NCBI GenBank assembly: GCA_000023725.1
Contig: CP001673.1
Span: forward strand, 124,001-188,000
Direction: 5' to 3'
Source: Flavobacteriaceae bacterium 3519-10
GTDB taxonomy: Bacteria > Bacteroidota > Bacteroidia > Flavobacteriales > Weeksellaceae
DNA length: 64,000 nt
Shown here: in pieces, positions 34,336 to 42,613 of the stretch
Layout of the letters: every line of letters starts with the position of its first letter
Numbering within the stretch: position 1 is the stretch's first letter
Program-made: the position numbers and the translations under genes
The notes under the pieces: generated by a model
Seen by the model: the letters and a program-made list of their open reading frames with translations, nothing else
Database searches by the model: none
What the model was told of the DNA's origin: nothing

Positions 34336-34848
34336 TTACCGGCGCAGGTATTTAGCCAGGAAAACCTTTTGCGATTCGAAGGCGAGGTCGTTCAGGTTAA
34401 TATCGCTTAGTTTAAGCCAAACCGTTTCCGAGATCTCAGTAATCTCTAACTCAGGCACCACTTTTTCTTCGACTTCATATTCAAAAAACAGATCTAAAGT
34501 GTTGTAAGTAATGCTTTTATAGAGGTATGTATTGGGTAAGCTTGCGAGATATCTTAGATTAGAAATATCGACGTTCATCTGCATTTCTTCCGAAAGTTCA
34601 CGTACGCAGGTTTCCTCAGCGCTTTCTTTTGGATCTACGAAGCCGCCCGGCAGATCCAGTTTGTCCTTTTTAGGCTCCTGATTGCGTCGCGTGAGCAGAA
34701 TTTCGTCGCCGCATTTAATAATAACCGCAACGGCTCCGGCAACATTGTGGTAAAGCACGTAATCGCAATCGGGGCAATCCCATTTTTTTTCGCCGTCCCA
34801 GCGCAGGCTTTCGTGGCCGCATTTGGGACAGAATTTGAGATTTTCCAT
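34336..34848 (-). CDS. Nudix hydrolase with N-terminal zinc ribbon
   Basis: 170 residues. An N-terminal zinc ribbon (CPKCG at about 7 and CPDCD at about 25) precedes the Nudix domain with box GGFVDPKESAEETCVRELSEE (about 70-90), matching G-x5-E-x7-R-E-x2-E-E. Family members hydrolyse nucleoside diphosphate derivatives such as NADH or ADP-ribose. The ATG overlaps the xerD stop by one base (TAATG), indicating coupled translation, although no functional link is obvious. Confidence 0.93.
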   Translation of the reverse strand: MENLKFCPKCGHESLRWDGEKKWDCPDCDYVLYHNVAGAVAVIIKCGDEILLTRRNQEPKKDKLDLPGGFVDPKESAEETCVRELSEEMQMNVDISNLRYLASLPNTYLYKSITYNTLDLFFEYEVEEKVVPELEITEISETVWLKLSDINLNDLAFESQKVFLAKYLRR

Positions 34849-35756
34849 TACACTTTGTTGCGTGGATGAAAATTGAGGATCACGTCGCGAAGTTCTTCAT
34901 TTTTTAAATGCGTGTAAATCTCGGTCGTCGTAATGCTTGAGTGGCCGAGCATTTCCTGAATATACCGCAGGTCAGCACCGTTTTGCAACAGGTGTGTGGC
35001 GAACGAATGCCGAAATGTATGGGGCGAGATCTTCTTATTGATGCCGGCCTTTTCGGTTAACTCTTTAATGATTATAAATACGATCACGCGCGACATAGCA
35101 GATCCGCGGCTGTTAAGAAAGAGCACATCCTCGCACTTTTTGTTTATTTTATATTTAGACCTTATCTCCTGAATATATTCTTTGATGAGTTTTGCGGTGT
35201 AAGTCGCCAACGGTACAAACCGCGATTTGTCGCCCTTACCGTCTACTTTAAGGTATAATTCTTTGAAATTGATGTTAGAAATTTTTAGATCGATCAGTTC
35301 GGAAACCCGAAGACCGCAACCGTATAAAACTTCAATCATGCACTGGTTCCTGCGGCCTAAATCAGTAGAAATATTAATGGCTTTAATGATGCGTTCCACA
35401 TCCTCGAAACTAAGCGTATCCGGCAGGTAAAGCCCGAGTTTAGGGCTTTCGAGCAGTGTTGTAGGGTTATCTTCGCGGGCTTCATCTTCAGCCAGATATT
35501 TAAAAAAGGCTTTTATTGAAGAAATCCACCGGGCCTGGGAGCGTTCACTGAACTTCTGTTTAGAGAGCTGAAACAGATATTCCTGGATGTTTTCGTAGGA
35601 AATTTCTAGTGGTCCTGTACCGTCGAGATGAAACTCAGCGTAATCGCTCAATTTGCGGATGTCCCTCAGATATGCATCGAGGGTGTTATCTGAAAAGTTT
35701 CTCTCATACTTAAGAAAACTCTCAAAATCTTTGATTTTTTCGGTCCAGGTCATCAT
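34848..35756 (-). CDS. xerD: Site-specific tyrosine recombinase XerD
   Basis: 302 residues from ATG 35756 (an adjacent ATG at 35753 is an alternative). N-terminal SAM-like core-binding domain (about 1-90), then the catalytic domain with Arg in GCGLRVSELIDL (about 148), Lys in KGDKSRFVPL (about 176), His-x-x-Arg in SPHTFRHSFATHLL (about 245) and the nucleophile Tyr in SITTTEIYTHL (about 280). XerD resolves chromosome dimers at dif with XerC. The location among housekeeping genes and lack of integrase neighbours support XerD rather than a mobile-element integrase. Confidence 0.93.
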   Translation of the reverse strand: MMTWTEKIKDFESFLKYERNFSDNTLDAYLRDIRKLSDYAEFHLDGTGPLEISYENIQEYLFQLSKQKFSERSQARWISSIKAFFKYLAEDEAREDNPTTLLESPKLGLYLPDTLSFEDVERIIKAINISTDLGRRNQCMIEVLYGCGLRVSELIDLKISNINFKELYLKVDGKGDKSRFVPLATYTAKLIKEYIQEIRSKYKINKKCEDVLFLNSRGSAMSRVIVFIIIKELTEKAGINKKISPHTFRHSFATHLLQNGADLRYIQEMLGHSSITTTEIYTHLKNEELRDVILNFHPRNKV

Positions 35757-35770
35757 TGTTATGTGTTAAG

Positions 35771-36196
35771 TTATACTAGTTGCTCTTTAGAAATCTTCAG
35801 GATTTCAATTCCATGATCTTGCAGGAATGTAATTCCCGCGTTATCGGAGTAATCATCCATATAAACCACTTTTTTTATGCCTGCCTGCACCGCGAGTTTG
35901 CTGCAATCCCTGCACGGCGACAAAGTTAAATAAAGCGTGGCGTCTTTAGCTGACTGTGTGGAGCCTGCAAGTTTCAGGATGGCGTTGGCTTCGGCATGAA
36001 GTACGTACCAATGCGTTTTTCCTTCGGAATCTTCGCAACAGTTCTCAAAGCCTGAAGGTGTTCCGTTGTAGCCGTCGGAAATAATCATCCGGTCTTTAAC
36101 GATGAGCGCGCCGACTTTCCGCCGTTCGCAGTGCGATAGTTTCGCCCATTCCATCGCCATTTTTAGGTACGCGAAATCGAATTTTGTTGGTTCCAA
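35771..36196 (-). CDS. dCMP deaminase (deoxycytidylate deaminase)
   Basis: 141 residues, cytidine deaminase fold. Zinc ligands are visible in VLHAEANAIL (His and catalytic Glu, about residue 70) and SPCRDCSKL (two Cys, about 98-101). The N-terminal YNGTPSGFENCCEDSEGKTHW region with nucleotide-binding residues is typical of dCMP deaminases of the ComEB type. It turns dCMP into dUMP for dTTP synthesis. Gap of 14 bases on each side in the operon. Confidence 0.92.
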   Translation of the reverse strand: MEPTKFDFAYLKMAMEWAKLSHCERRKVGALIVKDRMIISDGYNGTPSGFENCCEDSEGKTHWYVLHAEANAILKLAGSTQSAKDATLYLTLSPCRDCSKLAVQAGIKKVVYMDDYSDNAGITFLQDHGIEILKISKEQLV

Positions 36197-36209
36197 ATAT
36201 GAGTTTCTG

Positions 36210-36977
36210 TTAAAAATTAGGTTTTCTTTTTTCTAAGAACGCGCTGACGCCTTCTTTCTTGTCATTCATCTCAAACAACTCACCGAATGATTTCATTTCG
36301 GTTTCAAATCCCGACGTACTGTCCGACAGGTTTACAGCACTTATTGCTTTCTCAATAGCCATCGGCGAATTGCGTGCGATAGTGCGTGCGAGGTCTTTAG
36401 ACTGTGATAAAAGTTCATCAGAACTAACAACATCGTTTACGAGGCCGATTTCTTTCGCGCGTGCGGCCGGAATCATCTTTGCCGAAAAAATAATCTCATT
36501 TGCGAGACCTTTCCCAACTAATTTTGGCAGACGCTGCGTTCCTCCGTAGCCCGGAATCAGTCCTAAAGTTACTTCGGGCAAACCAAGTTTTGCATTTTCG
36601 GATGCGTAGCGGATGTGGCAGGCCATCGCCAACTCTAAACCCCCGCCAAGTGCGAAACCATTTACCGCCGCGATCACCGGTTTACTTAAATTTTCGATCT
36701 TATCGAATAGAATTTGCTGGCCGTTTCGCGAAAGATTCTCTGCATCTGCAGCACCAAAATCAGAAAATTCCTTAATATCCGCGCCTGCAACGAAAGATTT
36801 TTCTCCGCTTCCCGTCAATATAATCACCCTTATTTCCGGGTTTTTATTTAAATTTTCAAACGAATCACTAAGTTCCGCGATGGTTTTCGAATTCAGCGCA
36901 TTAAGGCTTTCAGGGCGGTTGATGGTGATAATTGCTATCCGTTCCTCGGTTTCTACTATAATATTGTCGTAAATCAT
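36210..36977 (-). CDS. Enoyl-CoA hydratase/isomerase family protein
   Basis: 255 residues, crotonase fold. The oxyanion-hole segments KSFVAGADIKEFSDF (about 63) and NGFALGGGLELAMACHI (about 103) are present, together with both catalytic Glu residues: LGLPEVTLGLIPGYGGTQRL contains the second. Hydrates trans-2-enoyl-CoA in fatty-acid or amino-acid degradation. First gene of the minus-strand housekeeping run; no beta-oxidation partners adjacent. Confidence 0.93.
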   Translation of the reverse strand: MIYDNIIVETEERIAIITINRPESLNALNSKTIAELSDSFENLNKNPEIRVIILTGSGEKSFVAGADIKEFSDFGAADAENLSRNGQQILFDKIENLSKPVIAAVNGFALGGGLELAMACHIRYASENAKLGLPEVTLGLIPGYGGTQRLPKLVGKGLANEIIFSAKMIPAARAKEIGLVNDVVSSDELLSQSKDLARTIARNSPMAIEKAISAVNLSDSTSGFETEMKSFGELFEMNDKKEGVSAFLEKRKPNF

Positions 36978-37043
36978 CAGAAATAATAAATTTTATTTAG
37001 AAAAATGCCTAAGTTATAGATTAAATTCACAATCTGCAAATCA

Positions 37044-37130
37044 CACCTATCGTAGGTGATGAATGAAGAAGCGCAGAATGGAGAGTTCAGTTTATGTTTC
37101 TTGTAATAAATCGCCTAAACGCGATAGGTG
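37044..37130. repeat. Inverted-repeat structure between the enoyl-CoA hydratase and catalase-like genes
   Basis: CACCTATCG (37044-37052) is followed at once by TAGGTG (37053-37058), a small hairpin, and its full complement CGATAGGTG lies at 37122-37130. The rest of this 216-base gap (36978-37193) is unremarkable. Could be a weak transcriptional barrier; no T run follows. Confidence 0.35.
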
Positions 37131-37193
37131 ACGGGTTAATAAGGCGCGCATAGTTTTTATATATTTACCATTAGCTCCACGCTCACTATGAAA

Positions 37194-38549
37194 TCAGTTT
37201 CCGGCCGTGAACGAGTGGCTCATCATGTTTGCGTCGATATTTACCTGTAATCCTGTTGCGATCTTCATCCCAAGCTCGATATTTGCGCGGAAAAAATGAC
37301 AAAGCTGGCGGTTTATTACTACGTGTTTTGTGGGTCCCGAAATGTCGCGCATCGCTTCAACAATGTTCTGTATCATCGTTTCGCGCTGCTCAGCATTAAG
37401 TGCTTTTGTGTAAAACAGGCCGGGCTGAGTGTAATGGTCGTCTTCATTTTCATAAATGTTAGTAAGATTGGCAGTAGCAGCGTTCCGCACTTCATCTTCA
37501 AAATGCTGAACACTGTTTTTGGCAGAACTTTGGTTTACAGCCAATTCTTTTGCGTTGATGCCTACACGGTGTCGCTGCGCGTCGGTGTACGAGAACAGCC
37601 TGGCCTGAAGCAGCCTGTCCGGGGAAAAGCCTATGCCCGGGATAATGTTGGCAGGTGAAAAAGCTGCCTGTTCTACGTGCGTAAAATAATCTTTTGGAAT
37701 TTCATTCAGCTCCAGTTCGCCTACTTCAATAAGAGGAAATTCGTCATGTAGCCATACTTTGGTAACATCAAATGGGTTCCACCGCGAATTCTTAACCTGT
37801 TCCTGAGTCATCACCTGGATGTATAGCGACCATTTCGGGAAGTTTTTTGTTTCGATGGCTTTCACTAAATCTTCATGCGCAAAATCGGATTTTACAATAT
37901 TTTCCGATTTGAGGTTTTTAATGCCCTGTTTTGCTTTGAAATGGAATTTAACCCAAAATCTTTCGTTCCGGGCATTAATCATCGAAAATGTATGAGTGCC
38001 GAAACCATGCATATGACGGTAGCCTGAAGGTGTACCCCGGTCTGACATCAGCATCAGAAGTTGGTGAAGCGTTTCGGGATGCAGGCTGTAAAAATCCCAC
38101 ATCGCTGTAGCACTTTTCATATTAGTATGGAAATCGCGGCCTTGAGAACGCATCAATCCGGGAAAATTTGTAGCATCTTTTACAAAGAAAACGGGCATGT
38201 TGTTACCGGCAAGATCCCAGTTGCCTTCTTCAGTGTAAAATTTTAAGGCGAAACCACGTACATCGCGATCGCTGTCGCATGTGCCTTTCTCTGCATGCAT
38301 TGCTGAAAATCTCACAAACACCCTGCACTGATTGCCGACTTCTGCAAATATTTTTGCTTTGCTGTACTTCGTAATGTCCTGAGTGACGATAAATGTTCCG
38401 TAAGCACCTGTGCCTTTCACGTTCGTAACCCGTTCCGGGATCTTTCTGCGTACCGCTTCCGCTATATTTTCGTTCACCATAAAACCCGCGCTGTTGGTGG
38501 CCTGCACAGCGTTCGGTTCGTGATTAAGTTTGTGTGAAGCATCCATCAT
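37194..38549 (-). CDS. Catalase-fold haem protein with the distal His replaced by Asn
   Basis: 451 residues from ATG 38549 (next ATG 38546). The catalase fold is clear: DITKYSKAKIF, RDVRGFALKFYTEEGNWDLAGNNMP, YRHMHGFGTHTFS and the proximal haem ligand region RLFSYTDAQRHR with Tyr321. But the distal residue, His in the normal PERVVHAKG, reads PERVTNVKG: codon AAC at 38421-38423, Asn43. The usual preceding LLQD..LxEKLAHFDRE stretch is also altered. Distal His is essential for peroxide cleavage in known catalases, so normal catalase activity is doubtful; haem binding is still likely. Divergent from oxyR. Slightly short at the C-terminus. Confidence 0.9.
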   Translation of the reverse strand: MMDASHKLNHEPNAVQATNSAGFMVNENIAEAVRRKIPERVTNVKGTGAYGTFIVTQDITKYSKAKIFAEVGNQCRVFVRFSAMHAEKGTCDSDRDVRGFALKFYTEEGNWDLAGNNMPVFFVKDATNFPGLMRSQGRDFHTNMKSATAMWDFYSLHPETLHQLLMLMSDRGTPSGYRHMHGFGTHTFSMINARNERFWVKFHFKAKQGIKNLKSENIVKSDFAHEDLVKAIETKNFPKWSLYIQVMTQEQVKNSRWNPFDVTKVWLHDEFPLIEVGELELNEIPKDYFTHVEQAAFSPANIIPGIGFSPDRLLQARLFSYTDAQRHRVGINAKELAVNQSSAKNSVQHFEDEVRNAATANLTNIYENEDDHYTQPGLFYTKALNAEQRETMIQNIVEAMRDISGPTKHVVINRQLCHFFRANIELGMKIATGLQVNIDANMMSHSFTAGN

Positions 38550-38563
38550 CTTTGGTTTGTGTG

Positions 38564-38571
38564 CAAATTTA
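38564..38571 (-). promoter_or_regulatory. -7 promoter element of the catalase-like gene
   Basis: Minus-strand TAAATTTG fits TAnnTTTG, 14 bases before ATG 38549, within the 103-base divergent region shared with oxyR. Confidence 0.5.
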
Positions 38572-38624
38572 CAGAATCGCCGGTAAACGGAGGTTGGCTT
38601 TTAACCGAAATGAATAAAAGACCG

Positions 38625-38632
38625 TACATTTG
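38625..38632 (+). promoter_or_regulatory. -7 promoter element of oxyR
   Basis: TACATTTG fits TAnnTTTG, 20 bases before ATG 38653. The region between the two divergent -7 elements (38572-38624) is where OxyR would be expected to bind. Confidence 0.5.
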
Positions 38633-38652
38633 CAATAGATAAAAGTAATCGG

Positions 38653-39597
38653 ATGAACATTCAGCAATTGGAATATCTTATCGCAGTAGATAAATTCAGG
38701 CATTTTGGCAAAGCAGCACAATCCTGCTTTATTACGCAACCTACGCTCAGTGCGATGATACAAAAGCTTGAAGATGAGCTGGCAGTAAAGATTTTTGACC
38801 GTACAACGCATCCCATCCGCACCACTGACGTAGGCGTGCACATCATCGAAGACGCAAAGCGTGTTATAGATGCCGTGAATGAATTGCGTAACAAGGCGAG
38901 CCTGCTGAACAACGTTCTTGCCGGCAAACTGAATTTAGGCATAATACCTACAATTTCCAGTTACATCTTACCTTCTGAAATCTTCGATTTTCTAAAGGAA
39001 CATCCTAAGATTGAGCTCAACGTAAAAGAGATGACGACGGATAACATCATTAAGTCCTTGAAATCGGGGGAGCTTGATGCCGGAATTATTTCAACGCCAT
39101 ATGATGCTGCAAGTGAATTCTATCAGGATTTTCTGTTTAATGAGGAGTTGATGGTATATTCGTCGGACACCGGCAAAAAAGATTCGTTTGTGTTACCCGA
39201 GGAAATCGACAGTAACAAAGTGTGGCTGCTGGAGGAAGGTAACTGCCTGCGCACACAGTTCGAAAACATCTGCATGCTCAAAGAAAATTCACTGAAACCC
39301 AAAAATCTTGATTTCCTTGCATCGAATATCAATACGCTGATCCAGATGGTAGACCGCGTTGGTGGAATTACCATTTTACCCGAATTGGCGGTACCACAGC
39401 TTTCCGTAGACCAAAAAGAGAAAGTGGTGCGGTTTCGCAAGCCTTTTCCGTTCCGCGAGATCAGTCTTATTTATTATAAACCTACTTATAAGCAGAAAAT
39501 CCTCGATGAAATGGCGCTTTCTGTAAAAAAATCACTCGCCGAAAAACTCAGTTATAACCAGAACCCCGAAGATTTCGTGAGCGTTAAACCGCAGTGA
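38653..39597 (+). CDS. oxyR: OxyR, hydrogen-peroxide-sensing LysR-family regulator
   Basis: 314 residues. LysR helix-turn-helix at about 1-60 (FRHFGKAAQSCFITQPTLSAMIQKLE), then the effector domain. The two redox cysteines of OxyR are present with the correct 8-residue spacing: Cys198 in EEGNCLRTQF and Cys207 in NICMLKE (E. coli Cys199/Cys208). On oxidation by peroxide these form a disulfide and switch on defence genes. The divergent neighbour is the catalase-fold protein, the usual OxyR arrangement in Bacteroidota. Confidence 0.95.
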   Translation: MNIQQLEYLIAVDKFRHFGKAAQSCFITQPTLSAMIQKLEDELAVKIFDRTTHPIRTTDVGVHIIEDAKRVIDAVNELRNKASLLNNVLAGKLNLGIIPTISSYILPSEIFDFLKEHPKIELNVKEMTTDNIIKSLKSGELDAGIISTPYDAASEFYQDFLFNEELMVYSSDTGKKDSFVLPEEIDSNKVWLLEEGNCLRTQFENICMLKENSLKPKNLDFLASNINTLIQMVDRVGGITILPELAVPQLSVDQKEKVVRFRKPFPFREISLIYYKPTYKQKILDEMALSVKKSLAEKLSYNQNPEDFVSVKPQ

Positions 39598-39615
39598 TTT
39601 AAAAAGGATTATAAT

Positions 39616-39646
39616 TTTGTGGTTAATTAAATACGCTTTAAATTTG
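39616..39646 (+). promoter_or_regulatory. Promoter of metK
   Basis: TTTG (39616-39619), 19 bases, TAAATTTG (39639-39646): close to consensus. Transcription would start just before the riboswitch aptamer at 39659. Confidence 0.7.
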
Positions 39647-39658
39647 CAGACCCAACCT

Positions 39659-39710
39659 TCATGAGGAAAAATTTGAACTGATTGCAACCTCCATAAAAAA
39701 TGCTAAAACA
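39659..39710 (+). ncRNA. SAM-II riboswitch upstream of metK
   Basis: The conserved core of the metA/SAM-II motif is readable: ATTTGAACTGATTGCAA (39671-39687), with P1 formed by GAGG (39663-39666) and CCTC (39688-39691), followed by the 3' strand ending in GCTAAA (39702-39707), which joins the loop as the pseudoknot. It sits 12 bases after the -7 element and about 75 before metK. SAM-II is known in Proteobacteria and Bacteroidota and turns off methionine/SAM genes when SAM is high. Confidence 0.9.
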
Positions 39711-39725
39711 GAATTTCTATTTTAG

Positions 39726-39781
39726 TTTCTTTTGTAATCGCTTCTTTTTTCTTTAATTTTTAAATTAAAAAACAAAAGAAA
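39726..39781 (+). promoter_or_regulatory. Hairpin in front of the metK start codon
   Basis: TTTCTTTTG (39726-39734) is the exact complement of CAAAAGAAA (39773-39781), with an inner AT-rich pairing TTTAATTT/AAATTAAA in the loop. The right arm ends one base before ATG 39783, so it could hide the initiation region and serve as the riboswitch's expression platform. Confidence 0.5.
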
Positions 39782-39782
39782 T

Positions 39783-41063
39783 ATGTCTTATTTATTTACG
39801 TCCGAATCTGTTTCAGAAGGGCATCCCGATAAAATTGCTGACCAGATTTCCGACGCTCTTATTGATCATTTTCTGGCTTACGATCCCACGTCTAAAGTTG
39901 CGTGCGAAACCTTGGTAACGACCGGGCAGGTAGTTTTAGCAGGCGAAGTGAAATCCAAAGCATACCTGGATGTTCAGGATATCGCACGCAAAGTAATTAA
40001 CGATATTGGTTACACAAAAGGCGAATATATGTTCAACGGAGATTCGTGCGGTGTAATTTCAGCCATTCATGAGCAGTCGCCGGATATCAATCAGGGTGTG
40101 GACAGAGTAGAGGGGAATGCAGATTTCGAGACGAAAGCCAATGCGCAGGGGGCAGGTGATCAGGGGATGATGTTTGGTTATGCGACCAACGAAACCGAGA
40201 ATTACATGCCGCTGGCACTCGATCTGGCTCACACCATCCTTCGCGAACTTTCGTCATTAAGAAGAGAGGGCAATGCCATTCCTTATTTACGACCTGACGC
40301 AAAATCACAGGTTACCATTGAATATTCGGACGATCATAAACCGATCAGAATTGATTCGATTGTTGTTTCTACCCAGCATGATGAGTTCGGAAGCGAGGAA
40401 GCTATGCTTGCGAAAATTAAAAAAGATATTATCGAAATTCTGATCCCGAAAGTAAAAGCGGCGCAGAAAATTGAAATTCAGGAGCTTTTTAACGACGACA
40501 TCAAATATCACATCAACCCAACCGGAAAATTTGTGATTGGCGGTCCACACGGCGATACAGGATTAACCGGACGTAAAATTATTGTTGATACCTACGGCGG
40601 AAAAGGTGCACACGGAGGTGGCGCTTTTTCAGGGAAAGATCCCTCGAAAGTTGACAGAAGTGCAGCGTACGCCGTGCGTCACATTGCCAAAAACCTTGTA
40701 GCCGCCGGTGTTGCAGATGAAGTGTTGGTGCAGGTTTCCTACGCGATAGGTGTGGCAGAGCCTTGCGGACTGTTTGTGAGTACTTACGGAACTTCAAAAG
40801 TTGATCTGCCGGATGGCGAGATTGCTGAAAGACTCAAAAAGATATTCGATCTGAGGCCGTATGCTATTGAGCATAACCTGAAGCTGAGGAACCCGATTTA
40901 TCTTGAAACCGCATCTTACGGACACATGGGCCGCGAGCATTATGTAGCCAGCAAGACCTTCAACAAAGGGAAAAGCAATGAGATGACCATTGATAACCTT
41001 GAGTTTTTCACCTGGGAAAAGCTGGATAAAGTAGAAGAAATCAAAACAGAGTTTGGCTTATAA
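39783..41063 (+). CDS. metK: S-adenosylmethionine synthetase
   Basis: 426 residues. The N-terminal [21 protein letters not shown] holds the ATP-binding HPD motif; [16 protein letters not shown] (about 120) and the phosphate-binding [25 protein letters not shown] (about 275, P-loop-like [15 protein letters not shown]) are the two family signatures. It makes SAM from methionine and ATP. Regulation by the SAM-II element gives product feedback at the RNA level. A strong terminator follows. Confidence 0.98.
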   Translation: MSYLFTSESVSEGHPDKIADQISDALIDHFLAYDPTSKVACETLVTTGQVVLAGEVKSKAYLDVQDIARKVINDIGYTKGEYMFNGDSCGVISAIHEQSPDINQGVDRVEGNADFETKANAQGAGDQGMMFGYATNETENYMPLALDLAHTILRELSSLRREGNAIPYLRPDAKSQVTIEYSDDHKPIRIDSIVVSTQHDEFGSEEAMLAKIKKDIIEILIPKVKAAQKIEIQELFNDDIKYHINPTGKFVIGGPHGDTGLTGRKIIVDTYGGKGAHGGGAFSGKDPSKVDRSAAYAVRHIAKNLVAAGVADEVLVQVSYAIGVAEPCGLFVSTYGTSKVDLPDGEIAERLKKIFDLRPYAIEHNLKLRNPIYLETASYGHMGREHYVASKTFNKGKSNEMTIDNLEFFTWEKLDKVEEIKTEFGL

Positions 41064-41078
41064 GCCTGAAAAATATAA

Positions 41079-41114
41079 GCTGCTTTAACGGAAAACGTTA
41101 AGGCAGTTTTTTTT
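41079..41114 (+). terminator. Rho-independent terminator of metK
   Basis: CTGCTTTAACG (41080-41090) pairs with CGTTAAGGCAG (41096-41106), one G-T pair, then eight T. Confidence 0.85.
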
Positions 41115-41143
41115 AACTTTACGCACCGACAGAAGTCTTATTT

Positions 41144-41632
41144 ATGAAGAAAATTATTGCTTTTTCAGCTTTTTTAATCATGTTCGCTACTCACTTTATG
41201 CAGGCGCAGATGGCGGTGCACCGTGCACTGCACGTGGGTTATGTGTACCAGAACCAAAGTTTCGGCGAGGTGGGTGGCCGCCTGCTTTTTCTAAGCAGTG
41301 ACGATGTAGTGTACAGGCTGGGTGCGTCGGCACTGATGGGATCGGCTAACGGCGAGTTTGCAATAATGCCCAAAGTGCAGGGAGATATCTTGCTGAATTT
41401 CGAACGTAATGTAGATTTTTATCACGCCTATTATTTTCTTGCGGGTGCAGAACTCACTACAAAATACATCGCTCCTAAAATTGGTGCTACACTCTTCGGA
41501 CTGGTGGATCTTACGGGTGGATATGCGTTTTCGCTCGATAAAAAGGGGATTAACGGAAAGGAACTGAAAGGCCTGAATATCAATGTTACACTCAATATAC
41601 CGCTGGTAATGTTACAGGATCTTACCCGATAA
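41144..41632 (+). CDS. Secreted/outer-membrane hypothetical protein, 162 aa
   Basis: A signal peptide (MKKIIAFSAFLIMFATHFMQAQ, cleavage after QAQ) precedes about 140 residues rich in Gly, Leu, Val and aromatic residues in an alternating pattern, such as YRLGASALMGSANGEFAIMP, which suggests a small beta-barrel or strand-rich periplasmic protein. No family recognised. It stands alone between metK and the ECF sigma factor gene, with its own short leader. Function unknown. Confidence 0.7.
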   Translation: MKKIIAFSAFLIMFATHFMQAQMAVHRALHVGYVYQNQSFGEVGGRLLFLSSDDVVYRLGASALMGSANGEFAIMPKVQGDILLNFERNVDFYHAYYFLAGAELTTKYIAPKIGATLFGLVDLTGGYAFSLDKKGINGKELKGLNINVTLNIPLVMLQDLTR

Positions 41633-41815
41633 TAATTTTTTATTAAATAATTCAAAATCAGATAACAGCTTATTAAACTTTTTCCTTATTTTTACCACCC
41701 AATTCAAACCCAACGCTATCGACTAAAAAACTCTACTTCTTACTACCGAAATTTCAGTATTCCCGATTTTTTCAATCGGCATCTGTTTAAGGTATTTTAA
41801 TATAGAAGCAAGTTT

Positions 41816-42406
41816 ATGAAAACACATAGTGATAGCTGGTTGATCTCTGAGTATCGCAGCGGCAACGAAAAGACTTTGGCCGTACTTATCGAGAGACACC
41901 AAAAAGATCTTTTTTCATTTATTTTTTACAAATTGATGGATGAAGATTTAGCCAACGATATCTTTCAGGATACCTTCATGAAGATTATTGTCACCCTAAA
42001 GGAAGGACGGTATAATGAAGAGGGCAAATTTATTCTTTGGGCCAAACGCATTGCGCATAACCTGATCATCGATCATTTCCGCCTTAAGTCCAAACACATC
42101 AAAGTTTCCGAAACCTCTTACGATAACGACGAGTTTTCAATATTCGATCTTATTTCGGGTAACGAAGAAAATATTGAAGAACAGCTCGTAAGCCGCCAGA
42201 TCCAGGAGGACCTTATGAAAATGCTGGTTTATCTGCCGGCAAATCAGCAGGAAGTAATCCGGCTGAGGTTTTTTGATGGTCTTAGTTTTAAGGAAATCGC
42301 AGATCAGACGGATAGCAGTATCAATACCACACTCGGAAGGGTGCGTTACGCACTGATCAATCTGCGTAAAATCATGGATGAACACAACATTATTTTAACC
42401 AGGTAA
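41816..42406 (+). CDS. ECF-type sigma-70 family RNA polymerase sigma factor
   Basis: 196 residues. Region 2 (about 20-90) has DLANDIFQDTFMKI and FILWAKRIAHNLIIDHFR, which contact the -10 element and core enzyme; region 4 (about 130-185) has RLRFFDGLSFKEIADQTDSS, the -35-binding helix-turn-helix. There is no anti-sigma membrane protein gene next to it, unlike the FecI-FecR pairs of Bacteroidota; a 44-codon gene for a basic protein follows instead. The 183-base upstream gap has no TAnnTTTG match near the start. Confidence 0.92.
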   Translation: MKTHSDSWLISEYRSGNEKTLAVLIERHQKDLFSFIFYKLMDEDLANDIFQDTFMKIIVTLKEGRYNEEGKFILWAKRIAHNLIIDHFRLKSKHIKVSETSYDNDEFSIFDLISGNEENIEEQLVSRQIQEDLMKMLVYLPANQQEVIRLRFFDGLSFKEIADQTDSSINTTLGRVRYALINLRKIMDEHNIILTR

Positions 42407-42451
42407 TAATATTTCAAAAGTTCTGTCGTTTTTAGGGTACAACATTCGCCT

Positions 42452-42586
42452 ATGAAAAAAAATGACACTTTAAATGAAAAACTTTTGAAACCAAAAAAAG
42501 CGACAATCGATTTTCTGCTCAGCTATTCCAAAAGCATGCATGTGCTGAAAACAAAGAGTAAAAACCAGATTGTTGCCAAGAACTAA
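42452..42586 (+). CDS. Small basic protein (44 aa) following the sigma factor
   Basis: 45 codons from ATG 42452 to TAA 42584-42586, 45 bases after the sigma-factor stop. The product is Lys-rich (about 12 of 44 residues) with a short amphipathic helix IDFLLSYSKSMHVL in the middle. It does not overlap another gene, and its codon use matches neighbours. No family recognised. It is likely part of the same transcript as the sigma factor and could modulate it, but this is only suggested by position. Confidence 0.6.
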   Translation: MKKNDTLNEKLLKPKKATIDFLLSYSKSMHVLKTKSKNQIVAKN

Positions 42587-42599
42587 TCTTGTAATTCCT

Positions 42600-42607
42600 T
42601 AAATTTG
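42600..42607 (+). promoter_or_regulatory. -7 promoter element of the HAD phosphatase gene
   Basis: TAAATTTG fits TAnnTTTG and ends 6 bases before ATG 42614, so the mRNA should start at or very near the start codon. It covers TTG 42605, arguing against that start. Confidence 0.55.
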
Positions 42608-42613
42608 TGCTCT

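Noticed and set aside
34848-35756. Integrase of a mobile element
   Set aside because: The tyrosine recombinase has full XerD motifs, lies in a housekeeping operon, and no att sites, tRNA or phage genes are nearby.
37194-38549. Catalase-like gene as a decaying pseudogene
   Set aside because: The frame is intact, core haem-binding segments are conserved, and a promoter element and OxyR lie next to it, so selection appears to have kept it.
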